Below, one piece after another: positions 1 through 11,023 of a DNA stretch of 64,000 nt. This DNA comes from Lepidostoma basale (lineage: Eukaryota > Arthropoda > Insecta > Trichoptera > Lepidostomatidae): assembly GCA_022606425.2 (NCBI GenBank), contig JAHDVF020000251.1:868001-932000 (forward strand), given 5' to 3'. The first letter of the stretch is position 1, and the number at the start of each line of letters is the position of its first letter. The notes below the pieces were generated by a model that saw only the letters and a program-made list of their open reading frames with translations, was not told where the DNA came from and made no database searches. The position numbers were made by a program, and so were the translations under genes.

Positions 1-187
1 TTCAATAATTTGTTTATTTGAGCGTTTATCAATAATTCACCAAGTAAACAATTTTCAATTCTTTCAACTGGGGTAATTGTTTTTACGGAGGCATTTTTTT
101 AAGTGCAACGTTTACTACGAGTATATAATTACAATATAATGTAACAAAGAAACTGAAATAAAATATATCATAACTATTTTTTAAGGA

Positions 188-493
188 TTAATTGTATCTC
201 AATAGAGACGAAAATGTTATGACCTGTCATTGGTTGGGTTACGCGATCACTTTATAATAATAATAATAATAAATTGGATAATTTATAAAGCGCCATTTTT
301 ATGAATCGCTCATCTCAAGGGCGCTAAGTTTATGTTAACAACATTCTCCATTTCACCCTTCTTACGACCACCACGTCTGACAAATTTTTGGAACTTGTAT
401 ATATGCTACTATTTTAAATAACTTCACATTTTTTTACGTCAATCTACACTAGCGCCATCTATTAAGATGATAATTCTATTGAGATACAATTAA
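188..493 (+). mobile_element. R1 MITE copy (interrupted)
   Basis: Both ends are present as an inverted repeat: TTAATTGTATCTCAATAGAG at the left and its reverse complement ATTGAGATACAATTAA at the right. The interior holds the family core (GACCTGTCATTGGTTGGGTT, then AACATTCTCCATTTCA). No ORF is present, so it is non-autonomous. It is interrupted by a short insertion at 256-328. The sequence just outside the right end (GATTAACCCGCAATGGGTAA) recurs beside other R1 copies, so the repeat unit may be larger than the MITE itself. Confidence 0.75.
256..328 (-). repeat. Short insertion with TTAT-type tail inside R1
   Basis: This 73-bp block splits the R1 core and is flanked by a TTTAT duplication at 251-255 and 329-333. 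Read on the minus strand it starts GCGCCCTTGAGATGAG and ends in a TTA repeat. A second copy lies at 41250-41319. The GAGCGATTCAT stretch and the ATT-type tail resemble the 3' end of the tRNA-derived SINE at 4254-4514, so it is probably a 5'-truncated SINE relative. Confidence 0.5.
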
Positions 494-1066
494 TATTTAA
501 AAAATGATTAACCCGCAATGGGTAAAAATCCAGTATTTGTATACATTCAAAAAAACAAAAAATATCATAATTAGTATATTCTCGTATTGAAAACATTATT
601 TCAAATATAAATTTACATTTAATTTATATACAATACAGATAAATGGAATTATATTCCTGTGAGTTATGGTAATTCACAAAGGAACATTATTGGCAATGCT
701 CATGGTTATTACTTAAGTAAAATAATGCTTTGTATATTAAGCCAACTAGTTTTGCTTGTACCAAAACATTATCAGGGCAAAATGAAAACTATAATAAAAT
801 ATAAAAACTATCCAATATAAAAACAATACTAAAATTATGTTAAAAAATTAAGATTTTAAGATTTAAAGACAATTATACAAAAATATAAGAACGATGATTG
901 AGACGCGACAAATATATAAAACATTTTATTATTATTATTTATATTTAAAATCAAATAAACACTGCACTTTGTTTTTCACCACTACGCGGCTAGTTTCGGC
1001 CAAAACTTATTTTTCTTCTTCTTCTTCTTCGCAGGTAAGGTCACAGGTGGATAGGGCTGCAGCGGT
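494..1066. other. AT-rich sequence, nothing recognised
   Basis: No coding signal. A pyrimidine run (TTCTTC repeats, 1012-1030) followed by GCAGGTAAGGTCACAGGTGG could be the minus-strand tail of a GAA-tailed non-LTR element, but too little coding sequence follows to support this. Confidence 0.4.
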
Positions 1067-2020
1067 TGTTGTAACGTAAGTTACTATTTCTTATTTATTT
1101 TCGGTTATCTTAATATTCAGTGTTTAGCTCTAGACCCCATTCAAACCCCTAGTTCCCGTTTTTACCACCAGAGTGCTACTTTAAACTCTTGTTCCCGCGC
1201 GCTTCTCGGATTTGGCGCTAAATTCACCCCGATGTGTGCGCCCTCTGCAGTTGACTCTCAGCCCCTTCTGCGCAACCGATTCTGCGCAGCCCTTTCGGCC
1301 CGACTTCACTTCGCTTGGAGCTGTCAACTTCGCGGCATCGATTGGAGGATCGCCGTTTCGACCCGCGATTTTCCCGATGGGATAATCCGTTTCCATCTAG
1401 CCTCATCCGCCATGGAATAACTTCGAGCAAGGTATTTGCGGTACTTGCCATCGTGCCCATAAAATCTGTGGCATTATTTCAGGTTTTCTGCCAACTTGTC
1501 CTGCGCTATGGCGATGCCAAAAGTGCATATCCGCTCCCAGGCCGTTTGTCAAGCCCGACCTTGCTGCGGTTGATTCCCTCCGCCACGGTCCGAGCCATCC
1601 TCTGCTCCCGAAATTGCCGCCCACGTGTTGTCGCACATCATGCCCCGACAACGTGGTTGACCTCACCACCATGCGGAACTGCGAGGACCACTTCACGCCG
1701 CTTCAGACAGCACCCACAGGTTAGGGAACCTCGTGCCTGCCAGGTGACGCTCTACATTTTGATTTGCTGACCCACCATCTTCTGGTCAGCGTCGCTGATA
1801 ACGTCTACGGACGACGTCGCCGGTCGATGTCCTGACGAGCACGCCGTCGAGGAATCGCCGCAAACAGCCTCTTCATTATTTCACCATGTGCCTCTTTTTT
1901 TTTATATGTACGACATCTCTAGCCCCTAGATAACTATTGTAACTATTTTTTTGTGTTATAATAAACCCTCATGTATTCCGTCATATGTATTTATTTACAC
2001 CTTTCCCTATTCGAATGACA
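1067..2020 (+). other. GC-richer block, possible solo-LTR-like sequence
   Basis: This 0.9-kb block is clearly richer in G+C than its AT-rich surroundings. It begins TGTTGTAACG, has a polyadenylation-like AATAAACCC near 1963, and ends GAATGACA, which is the layout of a long terminal repeat. I see no flanking duplication, no primer-binding site and no second copy in the window. The longest open frame (1315-1770) matches no family I know. A host GC-rich exon or promoter is the alternative. Confidence 0.25.
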
Positions 2021-2092
2021 AGCCGGAAAGTATCTCACGAGGAAACCGGAGATCTAAGGGCCCGCTCTCTGCGCTAGCCGAGGTAGGGAGAA

Positions 2093-2561
2093 ACCCATTA
2101 CATTGTAGGCTGCCTGAAATATGTCATATGGAGAAACAAGGACATGAGGACTGACAGCAAGGTGCGCATCTATAAGACCTGTGTGCGATCAATCCTCACA
2201 TATGGCATTAAATCGAGACAAAGAGCATGTTCAGGACAACCGAGATGAAAACACTCCGCGCTATAGCTGGCAAGACCCTACGTGATCGAGTTAGGAATAC
2301 AGCAATCCGAGAAATCTGCGAGGTCGAAGATGTGGTCAGATGGGGACGTCAACGACGGCGATACTGGCATCAACACGTAGAAAGGATGAGCTCAAATAGG
2401 ATACCAAACATATGGTAGCTCTCCATGGAACGAGAAACGGACAACGCCGACCAGGAAGACCCCCGAAGCGGTGGAGAGAAAGCTGGAGTTCAGCGTCTCA
2501 AGAGAACCCGCCTGAAATAACAGACTCCTGAGTCTACCAAAAGTGCAGAAGAAGAAGAAGA
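2093..2561 (+). mobile_element. Non-LTR retrotransposon C, C-terminal fragment
   Basis: Read in shifting frames, this encodes the end of an RTE-like pol protein: KVRIYKTCVRSILTYGI, then GKTLRDRVRN, then RRRYWHQHVERM, then a KRWRESW-like stretch. In-frame stops and at least two frameshifts make it a dead copy. It ends in a GAAGAAGAAG tail (2546-2561), as other C copies do. The endonuclease and catalytic RT motifs are absent, so it is 5'-truncated. Confidence 0.75.
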
Positions 2562-3479
2562 AATGAGAAGCATGAAATCTTTTTTTTCTCTTCACATAAA
2601 TTTACAAACAATATTTTATTTGTTAAATTCATTAAAAGGTTAACAAGCAACATGAAAGTGATGATGTCACGGAATATTAAAAATGTATATTACTCGGTAC
2701 TGAGTCGGTATTTTAGTTTAATTGACAAAAATTCGAACATTTGTGACAAATGATTTACATATAGTGGAATATGCAGTATCGTTCGGTATTCGAGAAGAAA
2801 TTGATTAATACATTATTTGTAGACGTAACAGTATCTTCACTGGCATGCCCCCAGAGTGCTTATAGAAACACTTATTGGGTTATTTGTAGTGATTACGTCC
2901 ACTTAAAACCTAATGAACTATTATTTAATTAAACAAAACAATTTTTAACTTAGATTTTACAGTTCATCATGCCTAATTTATCACTAATGTATCAAAATAC
3001 TACTCTGAAAATGGTTATATAATGTAAGTGATATATAGTTTGATGTCTGCAAACTTTTGATAACAATGGCCTTGTAAAGAAAAATGCCTTTATTCCAGCT
3101 GTCACGGTAATTTGAAAAGAAGAAAATATTCATAAGTAATAGCATTACTATTCCATCCATCATTATTGTGTCTGTCAGTAGCTGTTGTTAAGAAAACACA
3201 ATGGGCGAGCGTGTCTGCTACGGTGCATTGTTTCTTAACAAACACGACTAACTAAAGACATTACTTGCTTTAAATTGGAGCTTTCTCGTCAGCTTTCCAC
3301 GGCATTGAATTTGTATAGTGTATAAGCTGCTTAGAATACAGTTTTTTAATGGATTAAAGTATCCTTGTTATATTTACTGAGTGTGTCTTTTATTATATTG
3401 TACATACGTATTTCTAATTTTCACATGCTTTCATATTATATAAATTCTTAAAAATGTCGTTTGGCAAAACAAAAACATT
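2562..3479. other. AT-rich sequence, nothing recognised
   Basis: No ORF of note. A small inverted repeat (TTGTTAAGAAAACACAATG against CATTGTTTCTTAACAA, 3183-3241) surrounds a GC-richer loop. No family assignment. Confidence 0.4.
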
Positions 3480-3912
3480 CTGAACGAGATCAAAATGCGA
3501 ATTCAAAACCTGCGTTCAATCTATAATGACGCATGGAATTGAGACAAGGGGTAATACCGTTACAACAAAAAGTTTTGTAAAAACCACAGAAGTGAGTACT
3601 CTTCGATCTATTGCGGGAACGACACTCCGAGATAGATTGAGAAATTACGAAATACGTGAGATTTGAAATATTGAATAGTAATATTTTCCCAGTTTTTTAC
3701 ATACTGGAAGACTGAGAAGACATTACTGGAGAGATCACGTGGAGAGAGCGTATTCTGAAAAAGTGATAAGCAAAGTGGCAAATTTAGTATCAACGGGCAG
3801 CTACGCTCCAAAAAGACCACCCAAAGGATGGTGAAACAGATGGACATCTACGAGTACATACTAGAAACAGGCTCCGAGAATTAATAGGACACGGTCCCAA
3901 ATAAAGCAGAAA
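3480..3912 (+). mobile_element. Non-LTR C, decayed C-terminal fragment
   Basis: One frame reads TCVQSIMTHGIETRGNTVTT, followed by TLRSIAGTTLRDRLRN and EIREI, then stops; a shifted frame continues with RRHYWRDHVER-like sequence and a PKRPPKGW-like segment. These match the order of motifs in the better C copies at 58086 and 60885. Several stops and frameshifts indicate an old insertion, and no clean tail remains. Confidence 0.65.
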
Positions 3913-3958
3913 AGATTAATGATTAGTAAGTTAATTAAGATAAAATGTACTTAGGCAA

Positions 3959-4222
3959 TTGAAAAAACTTTGTTTAATCCACAAAATATTAAGAAACACT
4001 TGTAAAAATATAATAAAAACTAAACAAAGAAAGACTAATATAAAAAAACACATTCAAAATTCGATAAAAATAATTAAAATTAAAAAATTTATGAAGTTGT
4101 AGGTATCCTCTGAAACATGTCGTGTTTTTTTAAATATTTTGTGGATTAAACAAAGTTTTTTCAAATTCCTAAGTATATTATTATGGGATTCCACAGTGTT
4201 AATGCTGTAGCGTTCAATAAGA
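3959..4222. repeat. P6 palindromic repeat with 32-bp arms
   Basis: A perfect 32-bp inverted repeat has arms at 3959-3990 and 4133-4164, core CTTTGTTTAATCCACAAAAT. Similarity continues imperfectly outwards. Within the loop lies CTCTGAAACATGTCGTG, and the right flank contains ATTCCACAGTGTTAATGC, which recurs at about 6660 (reversed), 26705 and 33850. A second, more decayed copy lies inside the hAT-like MITE at 33562-34041. No protein is encoded. Confidence 0.6.
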
Positions 4223-4253
4223 TAAAATGAACTTGGTTTCAGTGGCCATAATG

Positions 4254-4514
4254 GACGATCTTCGTGGCCGAGTGGTAAGTGCATTGACTGCCACCCCGAA
4301 GGTTCCAGGTTCGATTCCCGGCGAGGGCAGTGTGATTGTCACACTGTCTTTGGTCTGGTGTAGAATTCACGTGACAATAAAATGGCGATAGATTAGCTAC
4401 CTATCAAATGTCACGAGAATCACTATGATATCTATAACACCCTTTACATCGATTTGGCTCGTGCTGTCAAGGTGTAAAGAGCGATTCAACAAAATAATAA
4501 TAATAATAATTAAG
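4254..4514 (+). mobile_element. tRNA-derived SINE, near-complete
   Basis: The head resembles a tRNA gene: an A box TGGCCGAGTGG at 4265-4275 and a B box GGTTCGATTCC at 4309-4319, the internal promoter of RNA polymerase III. The body (CACACTGTCTTTGGTCTGGT, then CACGTGACAATAAAATGGCG) and the 3' AAT repeat are shared with copies at 13439, 31600, 37855, 46607 and 54780. The unit is non-coding and must rely on a LINE for movement. It is not a functional tRNA gene, because no cloverleaf with an acceptor stem closes after the B box. Confidence 0.85.
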
Positions 4515-4599
4515 TGGATTCGGTAGCAGTATTTTTGAAATAAGTTTGTATCTGAATTATTACATCGAGCGCCTTCAGTTCTAGGCTTAAAGGTCAATT

Positions 4600-4990
4600 T
4601 TTCTCATGCCTTGTTGCTCCGTAGACCGCTCAGTCTCTTTCACCTTGTAGCTTCGCGGCCCACCCCGGCGGCGCGGCGGCCCCTGCTCGCCGACTTGCTC
4701 TGTGAGTGACGCGGCATCCCTTCCGCCCACTGTACCGTAAAAACGTCTGTCTCAGGCCAAGGCATCTGCAGCCGTGCTTGAGCATATTGAACGTGCTTGA
4801 AAAAAAAATACAAAAAAATAACGTATCAATCATGCCCCGCGGCCAGTTCCCCCGGTTACTCCGCAGATTTGTGCCCCTCCCTACTCAATTTTTTCCGCAT
4901 TCATCTTAATTTGACCGGAGGAGGGGAAAACTGGGCGGCTAGACTGCGGGTAGGATGGAATCTGTTTTATTTAGTAGCGAGCTTTATATT
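4600..4990. other. GC-rich island of unknown nature
   Basis: G+C rises sharply around 4640-4730 (CCCCGGCGGCGCGGCGGCCC) and again around 4830-4950. Overlapping short frames exist on both strands, but none resembles a known protein. It could be a host exon or promoter, or an unrecognised repeat. Confidence 0.3.
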
Positions 4991-5102
4991 GCAAGCAATG
5001 GGCTAAAGCTTGAAGGTCAGTTTGGATCATTTTAATCCCTTTTATACTAAAAAATACTATTGTACAATGTGTTTTTTTGAATGTATACATATACTTATAA
5101 AC

Positions 5103-5484
5103 AAATACTAGATTTTACCCGAAAGAAGATGTAAATTGTTTTTTGGAAACAAAATATAGTAGTCGTGGCGTTAAGTTCAGGCGTTTCATATTGCATTAAT
5201 AAAGGTTTTCTGTTTAATGCTTACATTTAATCTAAATAGATGGCGGTAGTGTAGATTGACCTAAAAAATGTGAAGTGTTCTTAACATAGTATCATATATA
5301 CATCTTTGACAAATTTGTCAGAAATGGTGGTCATAAGAAGTGCGGAATGGGGAATGTTGTTAAGATAGAGCGATCGCTTAACCCAACCAATAACAGGTCA
5401 TAAGTCCTGTAAACGCCTCGACTACTATATTCTGTTTCCTAAAAACAATTAACATCTTCGTCTCTATTGAGATACAATTAATTC
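5103..5484 (-). mobile_element. R1 repeat copy, long form
   Basis: The right end CGTCTCTATTGAGATACAAT is intact and the core (GCGGAATGGGGAATGTTGTT, AACCCAACCAATAACAGG) is in the reversed orientation of copy 16635. The left end is altered: the terminal TTAATTGTATCTC is missing and sequence begins near GATTTTACCCG. It includes the AGATGGCGGTAGTGTAGATT block that marks the long R1 subtype. Confidence 0.65.
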
Positions 5485-5530
5485 TTAAAAATATTGTACA
5501 ATGAGTTTATTCATTGTACAATATTTTTAA
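5485..5530. repeat. Perfect 20-bp hairpin
   Basis: TTAAAAATATTGTACAATGA at 5485-5504 is followed by a 6-base loop (GTTTAT) and its exact reverse complement at 5511-5530. It directly abuts the R1 end and precedes the D fragment. No poly-T run or gene suggests a terminator. Confidence 0.7.
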
Positions 5531-5570
5531 CATGTGTTCAGATATCTGAATTCAAATATCTGAATATTTT

Positions 5571-5848
5571 TGCATTAAGATGGTTTGGACACATGGAAGA
5601 AATGAATGTAGAAATAATGGTAAAAACCAGAAATATAGGAAGAGCGATGAAAACGCGGCACGATCAAATAAATCAAATATTGAATGTAGGTAACGTGGAG
5701 AGTCGGAAAAATCGACGTACTTGCATGACACGATGTAAAAATGTTGATGTTGATGTCAGAAAAGAAAGCGTACCACTCCATTCCTTCTGTGTACCCCTTC
5801 GGGAAGACGGCGTGATGGTTAGTTTAGTTTAGTTAGTTAGTTAGATAT
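5571..5848 (+). mobile_element. Non-LTR D, C-terminal fragment
   Basis: An open frame carries RWFGHMEEMNVEIMVK, HDQINQILNVGNV and NRRTCMTRC, the diagnostic end of family D (compare 32053-32996). It closes with the family 3' sequence GACGGCGTGATGGTTAG and a TTAG-type tail. Only about 90 codons of the protein remain. Confidence 0.75.
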
Positions 5849-6149
5849 CGAAATTTCCAATCACATACTTCTATAGGGTCAATACAAGTCTTTTCAAAAT
5901 CATATTTTTATTGTTTGTGAAACTTGAGATCACACTTTATGTGCATGAAAAATTGTCGAAATCAGCGTAATAATTTATAAAGAACGTAAATATATATTTT
6001 TCCTTTAAAAAAAAGTAATGTTTGAAATCTAATCAAAAATAGATTTGCTATACATATATTTGGATCTTCTTCGATATAGTTGTTACATTTTTTAATGAAA
6101 TACTCACTTTATCTAGATATTTAAAATTTTCAAATATAAAACACATTGT

Positions 6150-6300
6150 ATTTAAATAGCCCATTGTTTTGGCCGAAACACTACGATACCTTAACATTTA
6201 AAACTGCTAAATTAAATAACTTTGATTTTTGTATCACAAATGTATTTTATTTTACGCGACGGCTGTTTCATCAACCTATGTTGACATCATCAGGTATTAC
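6150..6300 (-). repeat. P2 repeat with hammerhead-like core
   Basis: On the minus strand the sequence reads CTGATGA, TG, TCAAC, ATAG, GTTGA, T, GAAAC (6265-6293), a strong 5-bp stem between two conserved boxes. The distal part TTGTTTTGGCCGAAACACT is shared with copies at 10305, 34855 and 54595. No protein is encoded. Confidence 0.55.
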
Positions 6301-6639
6301 AATAATATATCAAATGTCAAATTTTCGTGCTTTTTCGAATCTTTATGTGTATTTGTTCCTATTCTACACTGTATTTAATCACGGTATGGTAATATTTAAT
6401 ATTCAATGCTAACTAATTTTGTTGAATTTTTGAACTTCCTTATGAATTTTAATTGCAAGCAAAACTAGTTGACATCAAACAAAACGACAATTCCGCATTA
6501 AAATACAAAATATTTTTTGAAATATCTTTTACCCTTTATATTATATATTATTTTGGTCTTATAAGATCAATGCAGACATAAACCAACAACCTTTAGTTAA
6601 TTATTAAATAATAAAGCTTTACTAAATAATTAGACTTAA

Positions 6640-6890
6640 TTACTTTATTTAAGGTTAATGCGTTAATACTTTGGAATTCCATTGTAATAACTTTGGAATT
6701 GGAACAGCGAACCTGTTAATGTTCCTCTTTAATTTATTTAATTTTTTTATAAAAAAAAAAAAAAACCACGGCATGGTTTGGAGGTGACTTCATCCTCAGG
6801 TGTAAATATTTGATTAATCTCTAAACAATGAAAAACTTCTTATATAATAATAAAATTATAGTGGGGAAAACATGCTTTCAATACAATACA
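6640..6890 (-). repeat. P6/P4-type repeat fragments
   Basis: The left part contains a reversed copy of the ATGGAATTCCAAAGTGTTAA block seen at 26700. The middle contains GGTTTGGAGGTGACTTCATC followed by CTCAGG (6775-6799), which reversed is CTGAGGA followed by a hairpin-like segment, matching the P4 motif at 52912. AATTATAGTGGGGAAAACAT near 6853 recurs at 26490 and 40935. Confidence 0.4.
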
Positions 6891-7072
6891 CTGCAAAATT
6901 GCATAACCACAAATTAAATTACGTTTTCAAACATCTTCTTCTCTCCACTGATGGATACCTCTTTCATTTTCTTTCACTCGTCTCGGGCAATGTCATCAGT
7001 CCCTCTTTTATCCGGCCTTTTCAAACATATGTATATATATTTTTTATAAGCATCAAAAAAAGTCAATTATGA

Positions 7073-8180
7073 GATTTTAAAGCTCTTTAAATAGAAAATG
7101 TAAATATTAAATGGAAACCTTTCATATCTAACTACTCGAAGACCATGGTAGTCTCTCCATCTTGATACTGAATGATGGATACTGAAAATCGGTTACATAA
7201 GTTACCAATTGATGTGTTTTGATGTAAGAATTTTATTGATAAAAGAAGAGAAGTTAATTCATATATAATACATATAATTTAAAAAAAGGTTATACTGTAC
7301 GTCTTAAAAAATAATATTAAACAATCTATTTTAGATCTCAAAATAATATTTGATGCTACATTGATTTTTCAAATATATAAAATATACTTTAAGTTCCTTC
7401 GACAGCATCTTTGGGATTTGGTGAAGCTAAAGGTCAAAGCTTCAACTCATAGCGAATTATTAAGTTTCTATTAGATATATATTTTCGCGCTTAGGGGTGG
7501 TTTCAGACTCTCTTCTTGGGAGTTAGTCAATATCATAGCGCTAAACTTTCAATTTCGGAAAAAAAGTTCTTTCAAATAATTTCGTGTATTATGATCGACA
7601 GGTCGAGTTTTTCTGAATAAAGAAGCCATAATTCATACTTATTTTCTTGAAATTACCGACATAAACCAATGTGGGAGTTTGTTTGTAAACCTCAACGAGA
7701 CTCCCTTAAATGATATTTAAAAATCGAGTCTTTAAGATTTGAGCTTGTTTAATTTGAAATATATAATTTATTCAATTTTTACCTATATCAAAAGTTTATT
7801 TTTTTAATCTTTTTCAAGAAATTAATTTAATAAATTCTGTACGATATTGCAGACCGGACTTAAACTCTGTGTTTGTGATCTATCCATTATCATATGGATT
7901 AGTCTATTACTTGCCTTTCGTATGGACTAGCGCAAAAATAGCCATTTTAGGACCAAAATATTTAAAAAGTAAGCGAAAATAACTATTACGTACTTTTATA
8001 GAGATTCTAAATACATCTGAACAGAAACATACAGTATGGCTATTAAATATTACATTTGGTACTGGAGTTTTTCTACACTTTTGGCAAAGGTGGCAAATAT
8101 AAAAACAAACTTGTCAATAAAGTGTATATAATTCAATTTATTTTAACAAATACTATTGTTTGTATCAATTAAAAAAGCAT
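7073..8180. other. AT-rich sequence, nothing recognised
   Basis: No coding or repeat signal was found on either strand, except generic A/T runs. Confidence 0.4.
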
Positions 8181-8378
8181 TCTTCTTCTTTCGGTGCCTT
8201 GTCAGGTCCCTCCAACGTTGGCGATCACTAAATCAAAGGCATCTCTATTCTGCGCCACTTGGAACAGGTTCTGAACTCTTGTTATTCCTGTCCACTCTTT
8301 GATGTTCTGCAGCCAGGATAGCTGCCTTCTACCAACTCGCCGGCGTCCCTCCACTTTACCCATTAATATCAATCGATA
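8181..8378 (-). mobile_element. Non-LTR A, extreme C-terminal fragment
   Basis: The minus strand encodes MGKVEGRRRVGRRQLSWLQN, then IKEWTGI and finally VIANVGGT before the stop, the same ending as the intact A copy at 15183-16268. A GAAAGAAGAAGAA tail follows toward 8181. Only about 60 codons remain. Confidence 0.75.
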
Positions 8379-8523
8379 TTTATTTATTAATCTATTAAGG
8401 GTAACATACGGCAATATCAATAACATATATATATATATAATAAAACATTTGGAATAATTAAAGTAAGGCCAATTACATGCTACCACAAACATAAAATAAT
8501 ATTTGTGAAATAATATTTGTAAA

Positions 8524-8963
8524 TATTCTGGTCAATTCTTTGGCGTATAAAATAGGAGTGATACTCCAGGCGACTTCTAAAACAGTGCGCTAGGAGGCGG
8601 TAGCCTCTTCGCATTGTGTTAATAAAGTAGTTTGCTAAATGCTAAACAATCATTCTTCATAGATGGCATTAGTGGGAGGATTGTATAGATTAATCTTAAA
8701 AAAAATTAATTAGTACAATCAAATCTACATAGATGGCTAACTGGAACTGACACGTGAAAATAGGTATGGATTTGGAGTATATATACAACTTCCAAAAATG
8801 TATCATGCATGATCATAATAACAATGGTGGAATGGGGAATGTTGTAATTACATAAAGCGTGCGCTTAACCCTACCAATGACAGGTCATAAGTCCTGTAAA
8901 CACCTTGATCATCCATATTCAGTTTCCAGTTTGTTTCTTCGTCTCTATTGAGATACAATTAAA
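8524..8963 (-). mobile_element. R1 repeat copy, long form
   Basis: It ends in CTTCGTCTCTATTGAGATAC and contains the R1 core (GGTGGAATGGGGAATGTTGT, GCGTGCGCTTAACCC). The left part (CTGGTCAATTCTTTGGCGTA through TTTGCTAAATGCTAAACAAT) corresponds to the outer half of the tandem copy at 22199-22716. The opposite terminus is missing. Confidence 0.65.
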
Positions 8964-9999
8964 AATAAAATAATAGTTTACAGTTCACAAATGATAGTGT
9001 GAAACGAGATTGAAGTTAAACTAAAACAAAATGAGGTAAACATAATATTAAAGAGTTAAAAATAAAATTAAGATAAATAAAAAAAAGTAATATACGAGTA
9101 TTAAAATATCATGTAACATTGTGGTCTTATCCACGCCGAAATGTTGCTCCGATCATATTAATGGGTAAAGTGTAGTAAAAGTATAGCCATTATTATTTAC
9201 ATTCTTCTTCTTATACTTATTTATCCTCTCCTATCGGAGATTTCACAACATTTTGTTCATTTTTCTTCTTAATGTAGAAACTCTAAACAGGGATGTTGTG
9301 ATGCAACTAAAAAAATCTTGAAGGTTTTCTAGCCAGAATTTTTTCTTTTCCCGGCAGTTCGATTTCCATAAATTTTACTTCAGATAATATACATAATATT
9401 TATTATTTCTCATAAGGTAACCAAAGTATTTTTTTTTTCATTTTTAATAAGGAACCTATATTCTACAATATTTGTTATGTGTTTGTTATAACGATCAATA
9501 ATTTATTGAATTTTTGGACTTCTTGAATCGATGTAATTCAATAGGTCCATCACTAAAAACATTTCATCATATTCAAGAAAATTTGTTCCTAAAGTTTCTA
9601 TATTAAACGCGTCGCCTTTCAAAAATCTATCGCGTTTCAATATTGCAATGCTTTGAGACAAGCCGAGAGTAGTCTCAAAGTGAAAAGTGAAGACGGTACC
9701 AGTCCCACTTTACATACTCACTTTGTTCGCTCCACGAGAACTTCTTAATATGAAACTTCATAATGGAAAACTTTCGTCTCTGGAGTCTAACGGGTTCACA
9801 GGTCATCCTGTGGCTTAAACTAAAATAGTGGGTATGTGAGAAAAATATATTGGAAAATTGCTGTCTGGATTTTTCCGAACGGATCTTCTACCACCTTAGA
9901 GGGAAAACAAAATTACGTGTGAAAACATCTGTTTTTGAATCAAACAGATTTTACAGAAAATTTAATTTTAATTTAAAAACCAATGATGTAAAACTCGAT
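8964..9999. other. AT-rich sequence, nothing recognised
   Basis: I found no coding sequence. A short CATTCTTCTTCTTATACTTA stretch near 9200 resembles a reversed GAA tail but has no coding match beside it. Confidence 0.35.
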
Positions 10000-10190
10000 A
10001 TAAACAAAATAATACGAATGAAAGCATCTGCTTTCTTGAAATTTTATTATATTTTATGGGAATGACATGATTCACCTTGCTAAGACATTATGAAATGTAA
10101 TCATCTAATCATATTTGAAATACTTTCGATACTGCAAGGCGAAACTTCTAGAAAGGTGACATCTTTATTCGTATTATTTATAAACAAATT
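10000..10190. repeat. P3 palindromic repeat
   Basis: Arms AATACGAATGAAAGCATCTG (left) and CATCTTTATTCGTATTATTT (right) face each other around GGGAATGACATGATTCACC and AAGGCGAAACTTCTAG. This is a decayed copy of the P3 family best seen at 62455-62930 and 11990-12260. Confidence 0.5.
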
Positions 10191-10304
10191 TGACTTTTTG
10201 ATAATTTTAAGGTGTACATATTATTTTTGATAATTTTAAGGTGTTTATATATTCTGTAGACTAGGATATATATTAGAATTCTAGTTTTTCTGCAACTTTT
10301 GGTT

Positions 10305-10440
10305 AAATATATTGTTTTGGCCGAAATACTTTGTTATATTAACTTTAAATACTGTTTGATTTGGAACACTTATAATTTCACAATTTTTTAACAGCTTTTC
10401 CGCTAACCAATTTTGGCATCACCTGGTGTTACCAACACTT
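10305..10440 (-). repeat. P2 repeat, decayed copy
   Basis: TTGTTTTGGCCGAAATACTT at the left matches copy 6150, and the right part reversed reads GGTGATGCCAAAATTGGTT followed by GGAAAAGC, a degenerate form of the hammerhead-like core. Key bases of the GAAAC and CTGANGA boxes are changed. Confidence 0.45.
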
Positions 10441-10649
10441 GTAGATAGTATATAGATTTTTTTTTTAAAATAATATAAGTTTTTTAAGCTTTATGAATGA
10501 TAAAATTATATAAAACATAAAATTTATGTTAAAATAGACTGGATAGAAAATGAATAATAATGTAAATTTTTAGGCATAAAAACGAATATAGAGCTACAAA
10601 TCGAGTTTTGTACCAAGTTATTTGCGCTTTGCAATATTATTTGTTTTAA

Positions 10650-10875
10650 TGTAAAGTTTACTGTGACGTCCGCAACCCTTCAGGATTATTGGATGATATT
10701 AGATAAGGCGCGCAGAATGGAGGCAGGAGATAGTATTGTTGGCGCGAGACACGGAAAGAAATAGGCTTTCTTCGAATGAGGTAACAATGCCGACCCCATC
10801 TGCCCGTAAACCGCGCTAACCCCGTGATCGTTACAGATGATACCGGCAGGGGGCGCCCCAAGGAAGTGGATAAAA
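10650..10875. other. GC-rich block of unknown nature
   Basis: About 220 bp with higher G+C than its surroundings (for example CCGGCAGGGGGCGCCCC near 10840). The short frame on the minus strand matches nothing I know. It could be unique host sequence. Confidence 0.25.
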
Positions 10876-11023
10876 TAATATTGCTACAGCAGTGATTATT
10901 ACAATATCAAAATTTTAATTATTTTTGGGTTCATCGAGAAATTTCGTCGTTCGAATAAAGTCGAAAAAATAATCTAAATTAAATAATACTTATAAAAGTT
11001 TTTTTTTCATGAATTATTATGTT

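Noticed and set aside
1315..1770. 151-codon plus-strand protein
   Set aside because: Overlapping open frames exist on both strands of a GC-rich block and none resembles a known protein; length alone does not support a gene.
4260..4325. Functional tRNA gene
   Set aside because: A and B boxes are good, but no acceptor stem closes and the same head recurs with a shared non-tRNA body and AAT tail, so it is a SINE. The same applies at 46607.
9190..9260. GAA-tailed non-LTR end on the minus strand
   Set aside because: Only a short CTTCTTCTT-like stretch is present and no C-terminal codons match any family in the window.
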